From Rhizobium sp. FY34 (GTDB lineage Bacteria; Pseudomonadota; Alphaproteobacteria; Rhizobiales; Rhizobiaceae), in NCBI RefSeq assembly GCF_005222845.1, contig NZ_STFZ01000018.1, positions 434,001 to 498,000 on the forward strand: a stretch of 64,000 nt of DNA. Direction: 5' to 3'. This document shows positions 52,980 to 63,010 of this stretch, piece after piece. Both the position numbers and the translations under genes were made by a program. Under the pieces are notes generated by a model that ran no database searches, was not told where the DNA came from, and saw only the letters and a program-made list of their open reading frames with translations. Positions within the stretch are counted from its first letter, which is position 1, and every line of letters begins with the position of its first letter.

Positions 52980-54145
52980 TTACCGGCTTTCTTCTTCGTG
53001 CGCTCGAAGGCAAGATCATCATTGCCGCGGCCATTCTGGTTGCCATCGGGCTTCTGGTGCCGGCGCTCAACCTGCTGATGCCGCCTGAAAGCGCGCTGCA
53101 TATCCCCACCTATATCGTCTCGCTGCTCGGCAAATATCTCTGCTATGCGCTGCTGGCGCTGGCGCTGGATCTCGTCTGGGGCTATTGCGGCATTCTCTCG
53201 CTCGGCCACGGTGCATTCTTTGCCCTCGGCGGCTATGCCATGGGCATGTATCTGATGCGCCAGGTCGGCTCGCGCGGCGTTTATGGCGATCCGATCCTGC
53301 CGGATTTCATGGTCTTCCTCAATTGGAAGGAACTGCCGTGGTTCTGGCATGGCATGGACATGTTCCCTTTGGCTATGGCCATGGTTCTCATCGTGCCGGG
53401 TCTGCTCGCCTTCGTCTTCGGCTGGTTTGCCTTTCGCTCACGCGTCAACGGCGTCTATCTGTCGATCATCACACAAGCCATGACCTATGCGCTGCTTCTC
53501 GCCTTCTTCCGCAATGACATGGGCTTTGGCGGCAATAACGGCCTGACGGATTACAAGGAAATCATCGGCTTCAATGTGCAGGCGGATGGCACGCGCGCCG
53601 TTCTGTTTGCGCTATCGGCGATTTTCCTCGCGCTCTGCCTGATCATTGCGTCCGGCATCGTGCGCTCGAAATTCGGCAAGGTTCTGGTCGGTGTGCGCGA
53701 TGCGGAAAGCCGCGTGCGCTTCCTTGGCTACCGGGTGGAAAACATCAAGCTCTTCACCTTCGTGGTCTCGGCCATGATGGCGGGCATTGCCGGCGCGCTC
53801 TATGTGCCGCAGGTCGGCATCATCAATCCGGGTGAATTTGCACCGGCCAATTCCATCGAAGTGGTGGTGTGGACGGCGGTTGGCGGGCGCGGCACGCTGA
53901 TTGGCCCGATCATCGGCGCCATTCTCGTCAATGTCGGCAAGAGCTATTTCACCGGCGCCTTTCCCGATCTCTGGCTGTTTGCGCTTGGCGGGTTGTTCAT
54001 CTTCGTCACCCTGTTCCTGCCCAAGGGCATTGTCGGCACCGTTCAGCAATACTTGGCGCGCCGCAAGGATTTTGCCCGTGCAGCCGACAGTGATGGCGCC
54101 CGTACAGACGTGAAAACCGAACCGGCCCCGGCGGCTGCGGAGTGA
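52976..54145 (+). CDS. urtC: Urea ABC transporter permease UrtC
   Basis: 389 residues, LivM-type permease. YLCYALLALALDLVWGYCGI, SLGHGAFFALGGYAMGMYLM and WKELPWFWHG are characteristic of UrtC. The ATGA overlap with urtB and the four-base gap to urtD show one operon. A short acidic tail ends the protein. Confidence 0.95.
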   Translation: MITGFLLRALEGKIIIAAAILVAIGLLVPALNLLMPPESALHIPTYIVSLLGKYLCYALLALALDLVWGYCGILSLGHGAFFALGGYAMGMYLMRQVGSRGVYGDPILPDFMVFLNWKELPWFWHGMDMFPLAMAMVLIVPGLLAFVFGWFAFRSRVNGVYLSIITQAMTYALLLAFFRNDMGFGGNNGLTDYKEIIGFNVQADGTRAVLFALSAIFLALCLIIASGIVRSKFGKVLVGVRDAESRVRFLGYRVENIKLFTFVVSAMMAGIAGALYVPQVGIINPGEFAPANSIEVVVWTAVGGRGTLIGPIIGAILVNVGKSYFTGAFPDLWLFALGGLFIFVTLFLPKGIVGTVQQYLARRKDFARAADSDGARTDVKTEPAPAAAE

Positions 54146-54149
54146 TGTC

Positions 54150-54905
54150 ATGAAAGAGAAAACCACCAGCAGCCTGCTCTATCTCGATGGTGTCTCGGTC
54201 TCCTTCGATGGGTTCAAGGCGCTGAATTCGCTGTCCTTCATCGTCGAGCCCGGCGAGCTGCGCGCCATCATTGGCCCCAATGGCGCCGGCAAGACGACGA
54301 TGATGGATATCATTACCGGCAAGACCCGGCCCGATAGCGGCGACGTGTTCTTTGATGGCGGCAAGATTGACCTTACAAAGAAGGACGAGGCCGATATCGC
54401 CCAGCTCGGCATCGGCCGCAAATTCCAGAAGCCGACGGTGTTTGAAAGCCATACGGTCTGGGACAATCTGGAACTGGCGCTCAACCGCAAGCGCGGCGTG
54501 TTTGCCACGCTGTTCTACCGGCTGACGGAGACCGACAAGGCGCGCATCGAAGAGATCATGACGACGATCCGTCTGACCCATCGCCGCGACGAACTGGCCG
54601 CCAACCTTTCCCACGGCCAGAAACAGTGGTTGGAGATCGGCATGCTTCTGGCGCAGGAGCCAAAACTTCTGCTGGTCGATGAGCCGGTGGCCGGCATGAC
54701 CGATGCGGAAACCGCCGAAACCGCCATTCTTTTGCGCGAAATCGCCAAGACCCGCTCGGTCGTGGTGGTGGAGCACGACATGGGCTTCATCCGCGATCTG
54801 GGCGTCAAGGTCACATGTCTGGCGGAAGGTTCGGTTCTGGCGGAGGGTTCGATCGATTTCGTCTCCAGCGATCCCAAGGTGATCGAGAATTATCTGGGGC
54901 GGTGA
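54150..54905 (+). CDS. urtD: Urea ABC transporter ATP-binding protein UrtD
   Basis: 251 residues. It has Walker A GPNGAGKTT, Q-loop IGRKFQKPTVFES, signature LSHGQKQWLEIGMLL, Walker B LLLVDEPVAGMTDAE and switch VVVEHDMGFI. The FQKPTVF and HGQKQWLE details are UrtD-specific within the LivG group. A palindromic element separates it from urtE. Confidence 0.95.
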   Translation: MKEKTTSSLLYLDGVSVSFDGFKALNSLSFIVEPGELRAIIGPNGAGKTTMMDIITGKTRPDSGDVFFDGGKIDLTKKDEADIAQLGIGRKFQKPTVFESHTVWDNLELALNRKRGVFATLFYRLTETDKARIEEIMTTIRLTHRRDELAANLSHGQKQWLEIGMLLAQEPKLLLVDEPVAGMTDAETAETAILLREIAKTRSVVVVEHDMGFIRDLGVKVTCLAEGSVLAEGSIDFVSSDPKVIENYLGR

Positions 54906-54926
54906 GGATGAACGCATTGCCATACA

Positions 54927-55124
54927 TACCCCCCTCTGCCCTGCCGGGCATCTCCCCCTCAAGGGGGGAGATCGGCAGAACCTTTATCGCTCGGCCCACA
55001 ACTGCGTCGGTAGGATTCCGATATCTCAGACCGAAGCGTCTCTTTTTGGATGTGAGGCAGTTTGCGCGCCGCGAATCGATCTCCCCCCTTGAGGGGGAGA
55101 TGCCCGGCAGGGCAGAGGGGGGTA
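54927..55124. repeat. Mosaic palindromic intergenic repeat, copy 4
   Basis: Arms at about 54927-54972 and 55079-55124, near-perfect reverse complements (core CCCCCCTCTGCCCTGCCGGG then CATCTCCCCC). The middle of about 105 bp is unlike the other copies. It lies between urtD and urtE. Confidence 0.88.
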
Positions 55125-55158
55125 ACGCCTCCTTCTTAAGCATCAAGGGAGGCGAAGA

Positions 55159-55854
55159 ATGCTGACAGTCAACAATATCAATCTCCATTACGGCGCAGCG
55201 CAGGCGCTGCGCGGCGTTTCCATAGAAGCGCCGATGGGCAAGATTACCTGCGTTCTGGGCCGTAACGGCGTTGGAAAATCATCGCTTCTGCGCGCCATCA
55301 CTGGCCAGCAAACGGTTAGCGCCGGCACGATCGACTTCAATGGCGAGAGCCTGAACGGTCTGGCGCCCTATGCGCGCGCCAAGCATGGCATCGGCTATGT
55401 GCCGCAGGGGCGGGAAATCTTTCCGCTGCTGACGGTGAAGGAAAACCTGGAAAGCGGTTTTGCGCCGCTCGCCCGCAAGGACCGGTTCATTCCCGACGAT
55501 ATCTTTGCGCTGTTTCCGGTGCTGAATTCCATGCTGTCGCGGCGCGGCGGCGATCTTTCCGGTGGTCAGCAGCAGCAGCTTGCCATTGGCCGCGCCATGG
55601 TGACACGGCCGAAGATCCTCGTGCTGGACGAGCCGACCGAAGGCATCCAGCCATCGATCATCAAGGATATCGGTCGCGCCATCCGTTACCTGCGCGACAG
55701 TACCGGCATGGCCATCCTGCTTGTGGAACAATATCTGGATTTCTGCCGAGAGCTTGCAGATCATGTCTATATCATGGATCGTGGCGAGATCGTGCACCAG
55801 GGGGCAGCCGAAACGCTGGATACGCCGGAGGCAAGGCGCCACCTGACTGTCTGA
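55159..55854 (+). CDS. urtE: Urea ABC transporter ATP-binding protein UrtE
   Basis: 231 residues. Walker A is GRNGVGKSS, the LivF-like loop YVPQGREIFPLLTVKENL, signature LSGGQQQQLAIGRAM, Walker B ILVLDEPTEGIQPS and switch LLVEQYLDFC. It is the last urea transporter gene. Its stop shares a base with a possible but unlikely start of the following esterase gene. Confidence 0.95.
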   Translation: MLTVNNINLHYGAAQALRGVSIEAPMGKITCVLGRNGVGKSSLLRAITGQQTVSAGTIDFNGESLNGLAPYARAKHGIGYVPQGREIFPLLTVKENLESGFAPLARKDRFIPDDIFALFPVLNSMLSRRGGDLSGGQQQQLAIGRAMVTRPKILVLDEPTEGIQPSIIKDIGRAIRYLRDSTGMAILLVEQYLDFCRELADHVYIMDRGEIVHQGAAETLDTPEARRHLTV

Positions 55855-55979
55855 TGCGGTTTTGTCGCATGGCTGCTCTTCCTTCGAAGGGCAGTTTAAT
55901 CGTGAATTCTAATAGGGTAAGTAGGGCTCGGTTTTCTCCTTCGCATGGATTTGAATTCATCCGCTTCGAAAGGCGATTG

Positions 55980-57179
55980 ATGTTGCTTGGCCTTGGTGTT
56001 TCCAGCGCACGTACGTGTTTTCGTGCCGTCACCACCTGCGCATTCTTTCTTGGCTGTGCCATCATGGCGCAAGCCGGGTGCGGCACAGCCCTTGATAGCG
56101 GCTATCATCAGATGAATATCGCGGTAGGTCCTTCGCTGCGCCAGGCCGTGTCCTTCCTTCCAACGAGCTATCGCGGCACGGACAAAGTGCCGGTGGTCTT
56201 TGATTTTCATGGCAGCAACAGCCATCCGCGCGGCCAGATGCGCCGAAGTTCCTGGGACAGCGTCGCGGAGCGCGAGGGGTTCATCGTCGTTGCGCCGCAG
56301 GGCAGTCTCCTGGGCAGTATGCCGCAAACCTATGCCTGGAATGTTCCCGGCGTGACCTTCCGGGAAGGCGGGCTGGATGAGGTGGCTTTCATCAAGGCTG
56401 CGATCGAGCGGGTCAAGCAAGAATATTGCCTCGATCCCACCCGCATCTATGCCTCGGGTTATTCCGGTGGCGGGCGCATGCTGTCTGCCTATCTCTGTGC
56501 TGGCGGCGATGAGTTTGCCGCTGCGGGCTTTGTCAATTCGCTGCGTTCCGGCTTGCCGGTCGAGACCCGCGATGGACGCTGGGTGCCTGATGCGACCAGT
56601 TGCACGCCGGCAAGGCCGGTGTCGATCATCGCCTTTCATGGCGCAAAGGACGAGGCAAATCCCTATGCCGGCGGCGGAAAGCCCTATTGGCAATATGGTT
56701 TCAAGACGGCATTGCAGCGATGGAGCCAGCTGGATGGCTGCAAGGGCAAGGGCGTATCAGAGAGCGCCGATGGCGTGACGTTTGACCTCTATGACACCTG
56801 CAAGGGTGGCGTGCGCATCGCAGCCTATGAATTTGCCGAGGGCAATCACGACTGGCCGCGCCCCGGCGCCAGGGCCAATGTGGTGGCAGCGGCGTCCGGC
56901 AGCCAGGCCGCTGGCCTTGTTAAAGTATCGGGCACCCGCAAGCCGGGTTTCGATGCCTATATTGATCCGGCGACGCGGATGTGGGACTTCTTCCGCAAGG
57001 CCGACACTTCCGATGTCATTGCCACCGCAGCATCGCCCGTGACCAAGGTCAGGGCGGACCTGCCTTGCGGGGCAGATGCGGCATCGGTTACCGAAACGCC
57101 CGAGGGAATGACGTGCAGCAACAGCCACCAGCCAATAGACCAGCGCCGCAGCGGGCTCGGGGCAAAGGGCGCCTTGTAA
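55980..57179 (+). CDS. Secreted PHB-depolymerase-like esterase (alpha/beta hydrolase)
   Basis: 399 residues from ATG 55980, chosen because AAAGG lies six bases upstream and a signal peptide follows ([19 protein letters not shown]). A start at 55854 would add 42 residues before it. The hydrolase core has [10 protein letters not shown], the nucleophile elbow GYSGGG (Ser at about 162), [10 protein letters not shown] and EGNHDWP (catalytic His). This is the feruloyl-esterase/PHB-depolymerase group of secreted esterases. It has no obvious link to urea. Its last 67 bases overlap ureD in another frame. Confidence 0.82.
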   Translation: MLLGLGVSSARTCFRAVTTCAFFLGCAIMAQAGCGTALDSGYHQMNIAVGPSLRQAVSFLPTSYRGTDKVPVVFDFHGSNSHPRGQMRRSSWDSVAEREGFIVVAPQGSLLGSMPQTYAWNVPGVTFREGGLDEVAFIKAAIERVKQEYCLDPTRIYASGYSGGGRMLSAYLCAGGDEFAAAGFVNSLRSGLPVETRDGRWVPDATSCTPARPVSIIAFHGAKDEANPYAGGGKPYWQYGFKTALQRWSQLDGCKGKGVSESADGVTFDLYDTCKGGVRIAAYEFAEGNHDWPRPGARANVVAAASGSQAAGLVKVSGTRKPGFDAYIDPATRMWDFFRKADTSDVIATAASPVTKVRADLPCGADAASVTETPEGMTCSNSHQPIDQRRSGLGAKGAL

Positions 57180-57940
57180 CCAAATATCTGGCAGGCCGGA
57201 CACGGATTGCCGAACTGTTTCAGGAAGGCTGCGGCAAGATCCGCCTGCCGGAAACCTTTGATTCGTCGCTGGAAGCCATCCTCATCAACAGTTCCGGCGG
57301 CCTGACCGGCGGTGACCGCCTGGAATGGGGCTTGCGGGCCGGTCCGGGAACGCAGGTCACCGTTACCACCCAGGCGAATGAGAAGATCTATAAGGCATCG
57401 GCCGATACCGCGCTGCTCTCGAGTCATATCGAGGTGGGAGCCGGTGCACGGGTTGCCTGGCTGCCGCAGGAAAGCATTCTGTTTGATCGTGCCTCGCTGA
57501 CTCGCGAATTGTCCGTGGATCTGGCCGAGGATGCCGAGTTCCTGGCCGTCGAGGCCATCATCATGGGGCGCACGGCCATGGGTGAGCGGGCGGAAAACGG
57601 CCTGTTTCGCGATCGCTGGCGCGTGCGCCGGGCAGGCCGACTCATCCATGCCGAAGAGATGCGCTTCGAAGGCGAGATTGCAAGCCTTGGCGAACGATCT
57701 GCCGTTCTGTCGGGCAAGGTGGCCTATGCCACGGTGTTTTACACCGGCGCCCAGGCGGAGGCGTTTTTGCCGCGCCTGCGCAACATTCTGTCGGGCGGAT
57801 ATTCCGGCGCAAGCCATTGGCAGGACAAGCTTGTTGTGCGTATCGCTGCCGAAGACGGCTTTGCTCTAAGAAAAATACTCGTGCCGGTGATTTCGCTCTT
57901 GCGAAATGGCGCTCCAGTGCCGAAAGTCTGGAACACGTAA
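57113..57940 (+). CDS. ureD: Urease accessory protein UreD
   Basis: 275 residues from GTG 57113, with GAGGGA five bases upstream; this gives the standard UreD N-terminus ending [20 protein letters not shown]. Further motifs are [26 protein letters not shown] and [12 protein letters not shown]. UreD starts the UreDFG chaperone that loads nickel into urease. The start lies inside the esterase gene, so the two are translationally linked. It is 22 bp before ureA. Confidence 0.92.
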   Translation: MQQQPPANRPAPQRARGKGRLVTKYLAGRTRIAELFQEGCGKIRLPETFDSSLEAILINSSGGLTGGDRLEWGLRAGPGTQVTVTTQANEKIYKASADTALLSSHIEVGAGARVAWLPQESILFDRASLTRELSVDLAEDAEFLAVEAIIMGRTAMGERAENGLFRDRWRVRRAGRLIHAEEMRFEGEIASLGERSAVLSGKVAYATVFYTGAQAEAFLPRLRNILSGGYSGASHWQDKLVVRIAAEDGFALRKILVPVISLLRNGAPVPKVWNT

Positions 57941-57962
57941 GAACAGCATATTCGGGGAAACC

Positions 57963-58265
57963 ATGAACCTCAGCCCACGGGAAAAAGACAAGCTTCTCAT
58001 CTCCATGGCCGCCATGGTCGCCCGACGGCGGCTGGAACGTGGCGTGAAGCTGAACTATCCGGAAGCCATTGCGCTGATCAGCGATTTCGTCGTGGAAGGC
58101 GCGCGCGATGGCCGCGCCGTGTCCGATCTGATGGAGGCGGGCGCGCATGTCATCACCCGCGACCAGGTGATGGAGGGCATTGCCGAAATGATCCACGACG
58201 TGCAGGTGGAAGCAACCTTTCCGGATGGCACCAAGCTGGTGACCGTTCACGAACCGATACGGTAA
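57963..58265 (+). CDS. ureA: Urease gamma subunit
   Basis: 100 residues, canonical: [40 protein letters not shown] and the C-terminal [18 protein letters not shown]. It is the smallest structural subunit of the (alpha-beta-gamma)3 urease. Four bases separate it from the small Cys-rich gene inserted before ureB. Confidence 0.97.
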   Translation: MNLSPREKDKLLISMAAMVARRRLERGVKLNYPEAIALISDFVVEGARDGRAVSDLMEAGAHVITRDQVMEGIAEMIHDVQVEATFPDGTKLVTVHEPIR

Positions 58266-58269
58266 ATCC

Positions 58270-58524
58270 ATGCTGGAGCTGCGCCCCAATTGCGAATGCT
58301 GCGACCGCGATCTCGCCCCGGAAAGTCTGGACGCCATGATGTGCAGCTTTGAATGCACGTTTTGCGTGGATTGCGCCACTGGCACATTGGGCGGCATTTG
58401 CCCCAATTGCGGGGGCGAGCTGGTGCGCCGCCCGGTGAGGCCGGCCTCCAAGCTCATCAACAATCCGGCCTCCACAAAACGCGTGCTGAAAGCCGAAGGC
58501 TGCATGCCCGTCAAGGCTGCTTGA
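58270..58524 (+). CDS. DUF1272 Cys-rich small protein
   Basis: 84 residues. The cysteine pattern [16 protein letters not shown] and GGICPNCGG is that of DUF1272, a likely zinc-ribbon family of unknown function. It sits inside the urease operon between ureA and ureB, four and twenty bases from its neighbours. Similar placement occurs in other rhizobia as far as I recall. A metal-handling role for urease is a tempting guess only. Confidence 0.85.
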   Translation: MLELRPNCECCDRDLAPESLDAMMCSFECTFCVDCATGTLGGICPNCGGELVRRPVRPASKLINNPASTKRVLKAEGCMPVKAA

Positions 58525-58544
58525 GAAGAACAGGGGATACGATC

Positions 58545-58850
58545 ATGATACCCGGTGAAATCATTGCCGCAGAAGGCGATATCGAATTGAATTCCGGCCT
58601 GCCGACGGTGACCGTCAAAGTGTCCAATACCGGCGACCGGCCGGTGCAGGTGGGCAGCCATTATCATTTCTACGAGACGAATGCCGGCCTGTCCTTCGAG
58701 CGGGAAGTGGCGCGCGGCATGCGGCTCGATATTCCGGCGGGCACTGCCGTGCGCTTCGAGCCCGGCCAGACACGCGAAGTGACGCTGATCCCGCTTTCGG
58801 GCAAGCGCGAGGTCTATGGTTTTCGCCAGAAGATCATGGGCGCGCTTTAA
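58545..58850 (+). CDS. ureB: Urease beta subunit
   Basis: 101 residues: [38 protein letters not shown] and [20 protein letters not shown] are the UreB hallmarks. It is a structural subunit. CAGGGGA precedes the ATG. A lipoprotein-like gene separates it from ureC. Confidence 0.97.
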   Translation: MIPGEIIAAEGDIELNSGLPTVTVKVSNTGDRPVQVGSHYHFYETNAGLSFEREVARGMRLDIPAGTAVRFEPGQTREVTLIPLSGKREVYGFRQKIMGAL

Positions 58851-58877
58851 CATAGAACTGCGTTGGGGGGACGTGCG

Positions 58878-59297
58878 ATGAAATTTGTGCTGAGCAGTTT
58901 GATGTTGTGCGGCTGCGTGCTGCTGATCGATGGCCCAAGCTCCGCGCAGGAGCCGGTGGTGGATTGCGGCAAGGCGGAAACGCAAAACGAGATGACCTAT
59001 TGCGCAGAGCAGGATTATCTTGCCGCCGACAAGGCTTTGAATGCCCAGTGGAAACTGACGAAAAAGATTGTCGTGGATTGGGATAAGCAGTTGGAAGCCA
59101 ATGCGCGCGGTGCTGAAGAGGCTCTGATGAAGGGACAGCGTGCCTGGATTACCTATCGTGACGGCCAATGCGAAGCGGCGGGCTTTGCCGCTCGCGGGGG
59201 CACAATGGAGCCCATGCTGATCTATGCCTGCCAGGCAGAAATGACCACGAGCCGAACGGAAGAACTGAAACAACTTGCCGAGACCATCGGCCAATAA
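58878..59297 (+). CDS. LprI/DUF1311-like secreted protein
   Basis: 139 residues. A signal peptide with a lipobox-like LCGC near residue 12 precedes the family motif [19 protein letters not shown], with paired Cys; two further Cys follow. DUF1311/LprI proteins are envelope proteins, some inhibiting lysozyme. It occurs between ureB and ureC; a role in urease is not expected. GGGGGGA lies upstream of the ATG at 58878. Confidence 0.8.
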   Translation: MKFVLSSLMLCGCVLLIDGPSSAQEPVVDCGKAETQNEMTYCAEQDYLAADKALNAQWKLTKKIVVDWDKQLEANARGAEEALMKGQRAWITYRDGQCEAAGFAARGGTMEPMLIYACQAEMTTSRTEELKQLAETIGQ

Positions 59298-59362
59298 TCA
59301 TCAAGGGCAGGCTCGGCGCGAGGGGCGCCGATCCCGCCCACGCAGTCCGGAGCGAGAAGCCC

Positions 59363-61075
59363 ATGCCTTACAAGATGTCCCGCGCAGCCTATGCCTCCAT
59401 GTTCGGCCCGACGATTGGCGACAAGGTGCGGCTTGCCGATACCGAATTGTTCATCGAGGTGGAGAAGGATTTCACTACCTATGGCGAAGAGGTGAAATTC
59501 GGTGGCGGCAAGGTGATCCGCGATGGCATGGGGCAGAGCCAGGTGACGCGCGCCGATGGCGCTGTCGATACAGTGATCACCAATGCTGTCATCATCGACC
59601 ATTCCGGGATCATTAAGGCGGATATCGGCCTGAAGGACGGTCGTATCGTTGCCATCGGCAAAGCCGGCAATCCCGATACGCAGCCGGATGTCAACATTAT
59701 CGTCGGTCCCGGCACGGAAGCCATTGCGGCTGAAGGCAAGATCATCACTGCCGGCGGCATGGATGCGCATATCCACTTCATCTGCCCGCAGCAGATCGAG
59801 GAGGCGCTGATGTCGGGCCTTACCTGCATGCTCGGCGGTGGCACCGGCCCGGCGCATGGCACGCTTGCCACCACCTGCACGCCCGGCCCCTGGCATCTTG
59901 CCCGCATGATCGAGGCCGCCGATGCCTTCCCGATGAACCTTGCCTTTGCCGGCAAGGGCAATGCCTCGCTGCCCGGCGCGCTGGAAGAAATGGTTCTGGG
60001 CGGCGCCACATCGCTGAAACTGCACGAGGACTGGGGCACGACCCCCGGCGCCATCGATTGCTGCCTGACGGTTGCCGATGAATATGACGTGCAGGTGATG
60101 ATCCACACCGATACGCTGAATGAGAGCGGCTTTGTGGAAGACACGATCGGCGCCATTCGGGGCCGCACCATCCACGCCTTCCACACGGAAGGGGCGGGCG
60201 GTGGCCATGCGCCGGATATCATCAAGATCTGCGGCCAGATGAATGTCATCCCGTCTTCGACCAATCCGACGCGACCCTATACGATCAATACGCTGGCCGA
60301 ACATCTCGACATGCTGATGGTCTGCCATCACCTGTCATCGTCGATTCCCGAAGACATTGCCTTTGCCGAAAGCCGTATCCGCAAGGAAACCATTGCGGCG
60401 GAAGATATTCTCCACGATATCGGCGCGTTTTCGATCATCTCGTCCGACAGCCAGGCCATGGGCCGCGTCGGAGAAGTCGCCATCCGCACCTGGCAGACGG
60501 CGGACAAGATGAAGCGCCAGCGCGGTCGGCTGGCCCAGGAAACCGGCGAGAACGACAATTTCCGCGTCAAGCGCTACATTGCCAAATATACGATCAACCC
60601 GGCGATTGCCCATGGTCTGTCCCATGAGATCGGCTCGGTGGAAGTGGGCAAGCGCGCTGACCTCGTGATGTGGAACCCGGCCTTCTTCGGCGTCAAGCCG
60701 GATATGGTTCTGCTCGGCGGCGTGATTGCAGCCGCCCCGATGGGCGATCCGAATGCCTCCATCCCCACACCGCAGCCGGTGCATTACCGCCCGATGTTCG
60801 GCGCCTATGGCAAGGCCCGCACCAATTCTTCCGTGACCTTCGTTTCCCAGGCCTCGCTCGATGCGGGTCTGGCAAACCGTCTCGGCGTTGCCAAGCAATT
60901 GGTGGCGGTGAAGAACACCCGCGGCGGCATTTCCAAGAAATCGATGATCCACAATGATCTCACGCCACATATCGAAGTGGACCCGGAGACCTATGAAGTG
61001 CGCGCCGATGGCGAGTTGCTGACCTGCGAGCCCGCGACCGTTCTGCCGATGGCGCAGCGGTATTTCCTGTTCTAA
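59363..61075 (+). CDS. ureC: Urease alpha subunit (catalytic)
   Basis: 570 residues. All nickel-site residues are present: His136 and His138 ([14 protein letters not shown]), carbamylated Lys219 ([10 protein letters not shown]), His248 (MIHTDTLNE), His274 ([14 protein letters not shown]), Cys321/His322 in the flap ([13 protein letters not shown]) and Asp362 ([11 protein letters not shown]). It hydrolyses urea to ammonia and carbamate. The start at 59363 gives [20 protein letters not shown]; the frame extends upstream into the preceding gene but this is not urease-like. Confidence 0.98.
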   Translation: MPYKMSRAAYASMFGPTIGDKVRLADTELFIEVEKDFTTYGEEVKFGGGKVIRDGMGQSQVTRADGAVDTVITNAVIIDHSGIIKADIGLKDGRIVAIGKAGNPDTQPDVNIIVGPGTEAIAAEGKIITAGGMDAHIHFICPQQIEEALMSGLTCMLGGGTGPAHGTLATTCTPGPWHLARMIEAADAFPMNLAFAGKGNASLPGALEEMVLGGATSLKLHEDWGTTPGAIDCCLTVADEYDVQVMIHTDTLNESGFVEDTIGAIRGRTIHAFHTEGAGGGHAPDIIKICGQMNVIPSSTNPTRPYTINTLAEHLDMLMVCHHLSSSIPEDIAFAESRIRKETIAAEDILHDIGAFSIISSDSQAMGRVGEVAIRTWQTADKMKRQRGRLAQETGENDNFRVKRYIAKYTINPAIAHGLSHEIGSVEVGKRADLVMWNPAFFGVKPDMVLLGGVIAAAPMGDPNASIPTPQPVHYRPMFGAYGKARTNSSVTFVSQASLDAGLANRLGVAKQLVAVKNTRGGISKKSMIHNDLTPHIEVDPETYEVRADGELLTCEPATVLPMAQRYFLF

Positions 61076-61117
61076 GGCCCCCTTTGGTAGGCTGGTGGTC
61101 TGTGATAGGATGTCGTC

Positions 61118-61426
61118 ATGAGCTTCAAGCAGACTGTCAGCATCGACGGTGATTTGAAAAAGCGCGTCGCCGCCATCGCGGAACGCGAAGGGTCAACCGT
61201 GTCTGAACTGGCTGAAAGCGTTTTGCGGCTTCATTCGGAGGATGTGGAGCGCCAGGAGCATGAGTTTGCCGAGGATGATCGCCGATGGGCGAGATATCTG
61301 GAGACGGGCGAGTGCATTTCTTTGGAAGATTTCATGGTCGAGCTTCAGTGCTTGGCTGACGAGGCAGGTCGCAAGGCGGCGGGCAAGAGGATGTGCCGGC
61401 ACCTCGCGGCAGGACAAACCGGATGA
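61118..61426 (+). CDS. Ribbon-helix-helix (CopG-like) protein without toxin partner
   Basis: 102 residues. An RHH domain (FKQTVSIDGDLKKRVAAIAE, then REGSTVSELAESVL) is followed by an acidic helix with DRRWARYLETGECISLEDF, as in antitoxins of the RelE/ParE type. No toxin gene follows: the next gene encodes a membrane-anchored protein and overlaps by four bases. It may be an orphan antitoxin or a repressor. It interrupts the urease operon between ureC and ureE. Confidence 0.7.
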   Translation: MSFKQTVSIDGDLKKRVAAIAEREGSTVSELAESVLRLHSEDVERQEHEFAEDDRRWARYLETGECISLEDFMVELQCLADEAGRKAAGKRMCRHLAAGQTG

Positions 61427-62097
61427 ATCGCCTCTTTCGTCGGGTGCTGATCCTCGCGAGTATCCCCATTTTCATGCTTGTCCTCGGCACGCTCGTGCCA
61501 CGCCCGCTCTCCTATCCATCTGGTGGCGATGGCAATCCACCAACCCGCCAAATCCTCCTCCTGCACAACCCGATCCACACGGATATTGCCCTGCGGCTGG
61601 ACGACGATCTTCGGGCGGAATTTTCAGCGCTCGGTGAGCAGGGCTTTGCCGTCGATCATCCGAATGCTGTCTATCTGGTGCTCGGCTGGGGCGGGCGCGC
61701 CTTCTATATCGAAACGCCGACCTGGGGCGACCTGAAGCCGGGGCCGGTGGTGAAGGCGCTGACGCTTGATCGCTCCGTCATGCATGTCAATCTGGCCGGC
61801 GAGATCCCCCGCGATGACCCTGCCGTGCGCCGCCTTGTCTTGTCAGAGGCCGGCTACCGGCAGATGCTTTCGGCGATCAAAAAGAGCTTTGCCACCGATG
61901 CGGCAGGCAGCCTTCAGCCGATTGCCGATGCTGCCTATGGCGAAAACGACATGTTCTTTGAGGCCAATGGACGCTTCAACGCGCTTCTCGGCTGCAACAC
62001 CTGGACAGGTGCCATGCTGCGCGCCGGCGGGCTTCGCACCGGATGGTGGACGCCGCTTCCGCCGCTGCTGACCTTGTCGCTCGATCTCCACGATTGA
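61423..62097 (+). CDS. DUF2459 (TIGR02117) membrane-anchored protein
   Basis: 224 residues. One N-terminal membrane helix (FRRVLILASIPIFMLVLGTL) precedes a conserved periplasmic domain with LLHNPIHTDIAL, VYLVLGWGGRAFYIETPTWG and CNTWTGAMLRAGGLRTGWW, the DUF2459 pattern. That motif set resembles NlpC/P60-like Cys-His hydrolases (CNTW Cys, NPIHTD His), but the function is unknown. The ATG overlaps the RHH stop. Confidence 0.8.
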   Translation: MNRLFRRVLILASIPIFMLVLGTLVPRPLSYPSGGDGNPPTRQILLLHNPIHTDIALRLDDDLRAEFSALGEQGFAVDHPNAVYLVLGWGGRAFYIETPTWGDLKPGPVVKALTLDRSVMHVNLAGEIPRDDPAVRRLVLSEAGYRQMLSAIKKSFATDAAGSLQPIADAAYGENDMFFEANGRFNALLGCNTWTGAMLRAGGLRTGWWTPLPPLLTLSLDLHD

Positions 62098-62262
62098 GCT
62101 TTTCTGCCATGTCTGCAGCGCATAGCCGCCATGCGTGGTTGTTGAAATCGCCAATCCATGCTGCACTGCACGCAAAAACTCGCTAGATCTATCCGGCTAT
62201 TTCCGCTCAGTGCTTTCTCTGGGAAAGCCTTGGCACATATGATGTTTTTCAGGAGACGATCC

Positions 62263-62802
62263 ATGCTGATTGGCCGCAAAGTGCCTGATGTAACGTTCCG
62301 CACGCGTGTGCGTGATGAAGCCGTCGGTGGTCCCAACCCCTTCCGCTGGCAGGAAATGACCTCGAGCGATTATTTCGCCGGCAAGCGCGTCGTGCTGTTT
62401 TCGCTTCCGGGCGCCTTTACGCCCACCTGCTCGACCTTCCAGCTTCCGGATTTCGAAAAGCTGTATAGTGAATTCCAGGCGGAAGGTATTGATGCGCTCT
62501 ATTGCATTTCGGTCAATGATGCCTTCGTGATGAATGCCTGGGGCAAGACTCAGAACCTTGAAAACGTGCAACTGATCCCGGATGGTTCCGGTGAATTTAC
62601 CCGCAAGATGGGCATGCTGGTTGCCAAAGACAATCTCGGCTTTGGTATGCGCTCCTGGCGCTACGCCGCCATCATCAATGATGGCGTGGTCGAGCAGTGG
62701 TTCGAGGAAGAAGGTTTTTCCGACAATTGCGACAGCGACCCCTATGGCGTGTCTTCGCCGCAGAACATTCTGGAAAACCTGCGCCGCAAGATCGCCGCCT
62801 GA
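62263..62802 (+). CDS. Peroxiredoxin, Prx5/AhpC-TSA type
   Basis: 179 residues. The peroxidatic Cys at about 56 is in VVLFSLPGAFTPTCST; later LYCISVNDAFVMNAWG and GFGMRSWRYAAIINDG match the glutaredoxin/thioredoxin-dependent Prx5 group. It reduces H2O2 and organic peroxides. AGGAGA precedes the ATG by nine bases. The 165-bp gap upstream suggests its own promoter. It interrupts the urease cluster. Confidence 0.92.
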   Translation: MLIGRKVPDVTFRTRVRDEAVGGPNPFRWQEMTSSDYFAGKRVVLFSLPGAFTPTCSTFQLPDFEKLYSEFQAEGIDALYCISVNDAFVMNAWGKTQNLENVQLIPDGSGEFTRKMGMLVAKDNLGFGMRSWRYAAIINDGVVEQWFEEEGFSDNCDSDPYGVSSPQNILENLRRKIAA

Positions 62803-62839
62803 GTTTTATAGGTGGCGGCTTTGCAAATTATTGCATCCG

Positions 62840-62913
62840 CTGCCCCTCATCCGGCTGCGTCCTGCGGACCCTTCTCCCCGTTCCGACGGGGAGAAGGCTA
62901 GGGTGAGGGGCAG
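62840..62913. repeat. Intergenic palindromic repeat of rhizobial type
   Basis: Outer arms CTGCCCCTCA / TGAGGGGCAG enclose an inner perfect hairpin CTTCTCCCCGT-TCCG-ACGGGGAGAAG. This 74-bp element follows the peroxiredoxin gene and precedes ureE. It belongs to a different family from the CCTGCCGG mosaic elements, and I recall it as frequent in Agrobacterium/Rhizobium. Confidence 0.8.
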
Positions 62914-63010
62914 TTTACTGCCACCGTAAACCCTATGTATCGCAAAATCCCGCTTGTCATGTGGACCTGCCTTGGCAATGATGCGGGCCTGTTATCACAG
63001 GAAAAACTCC

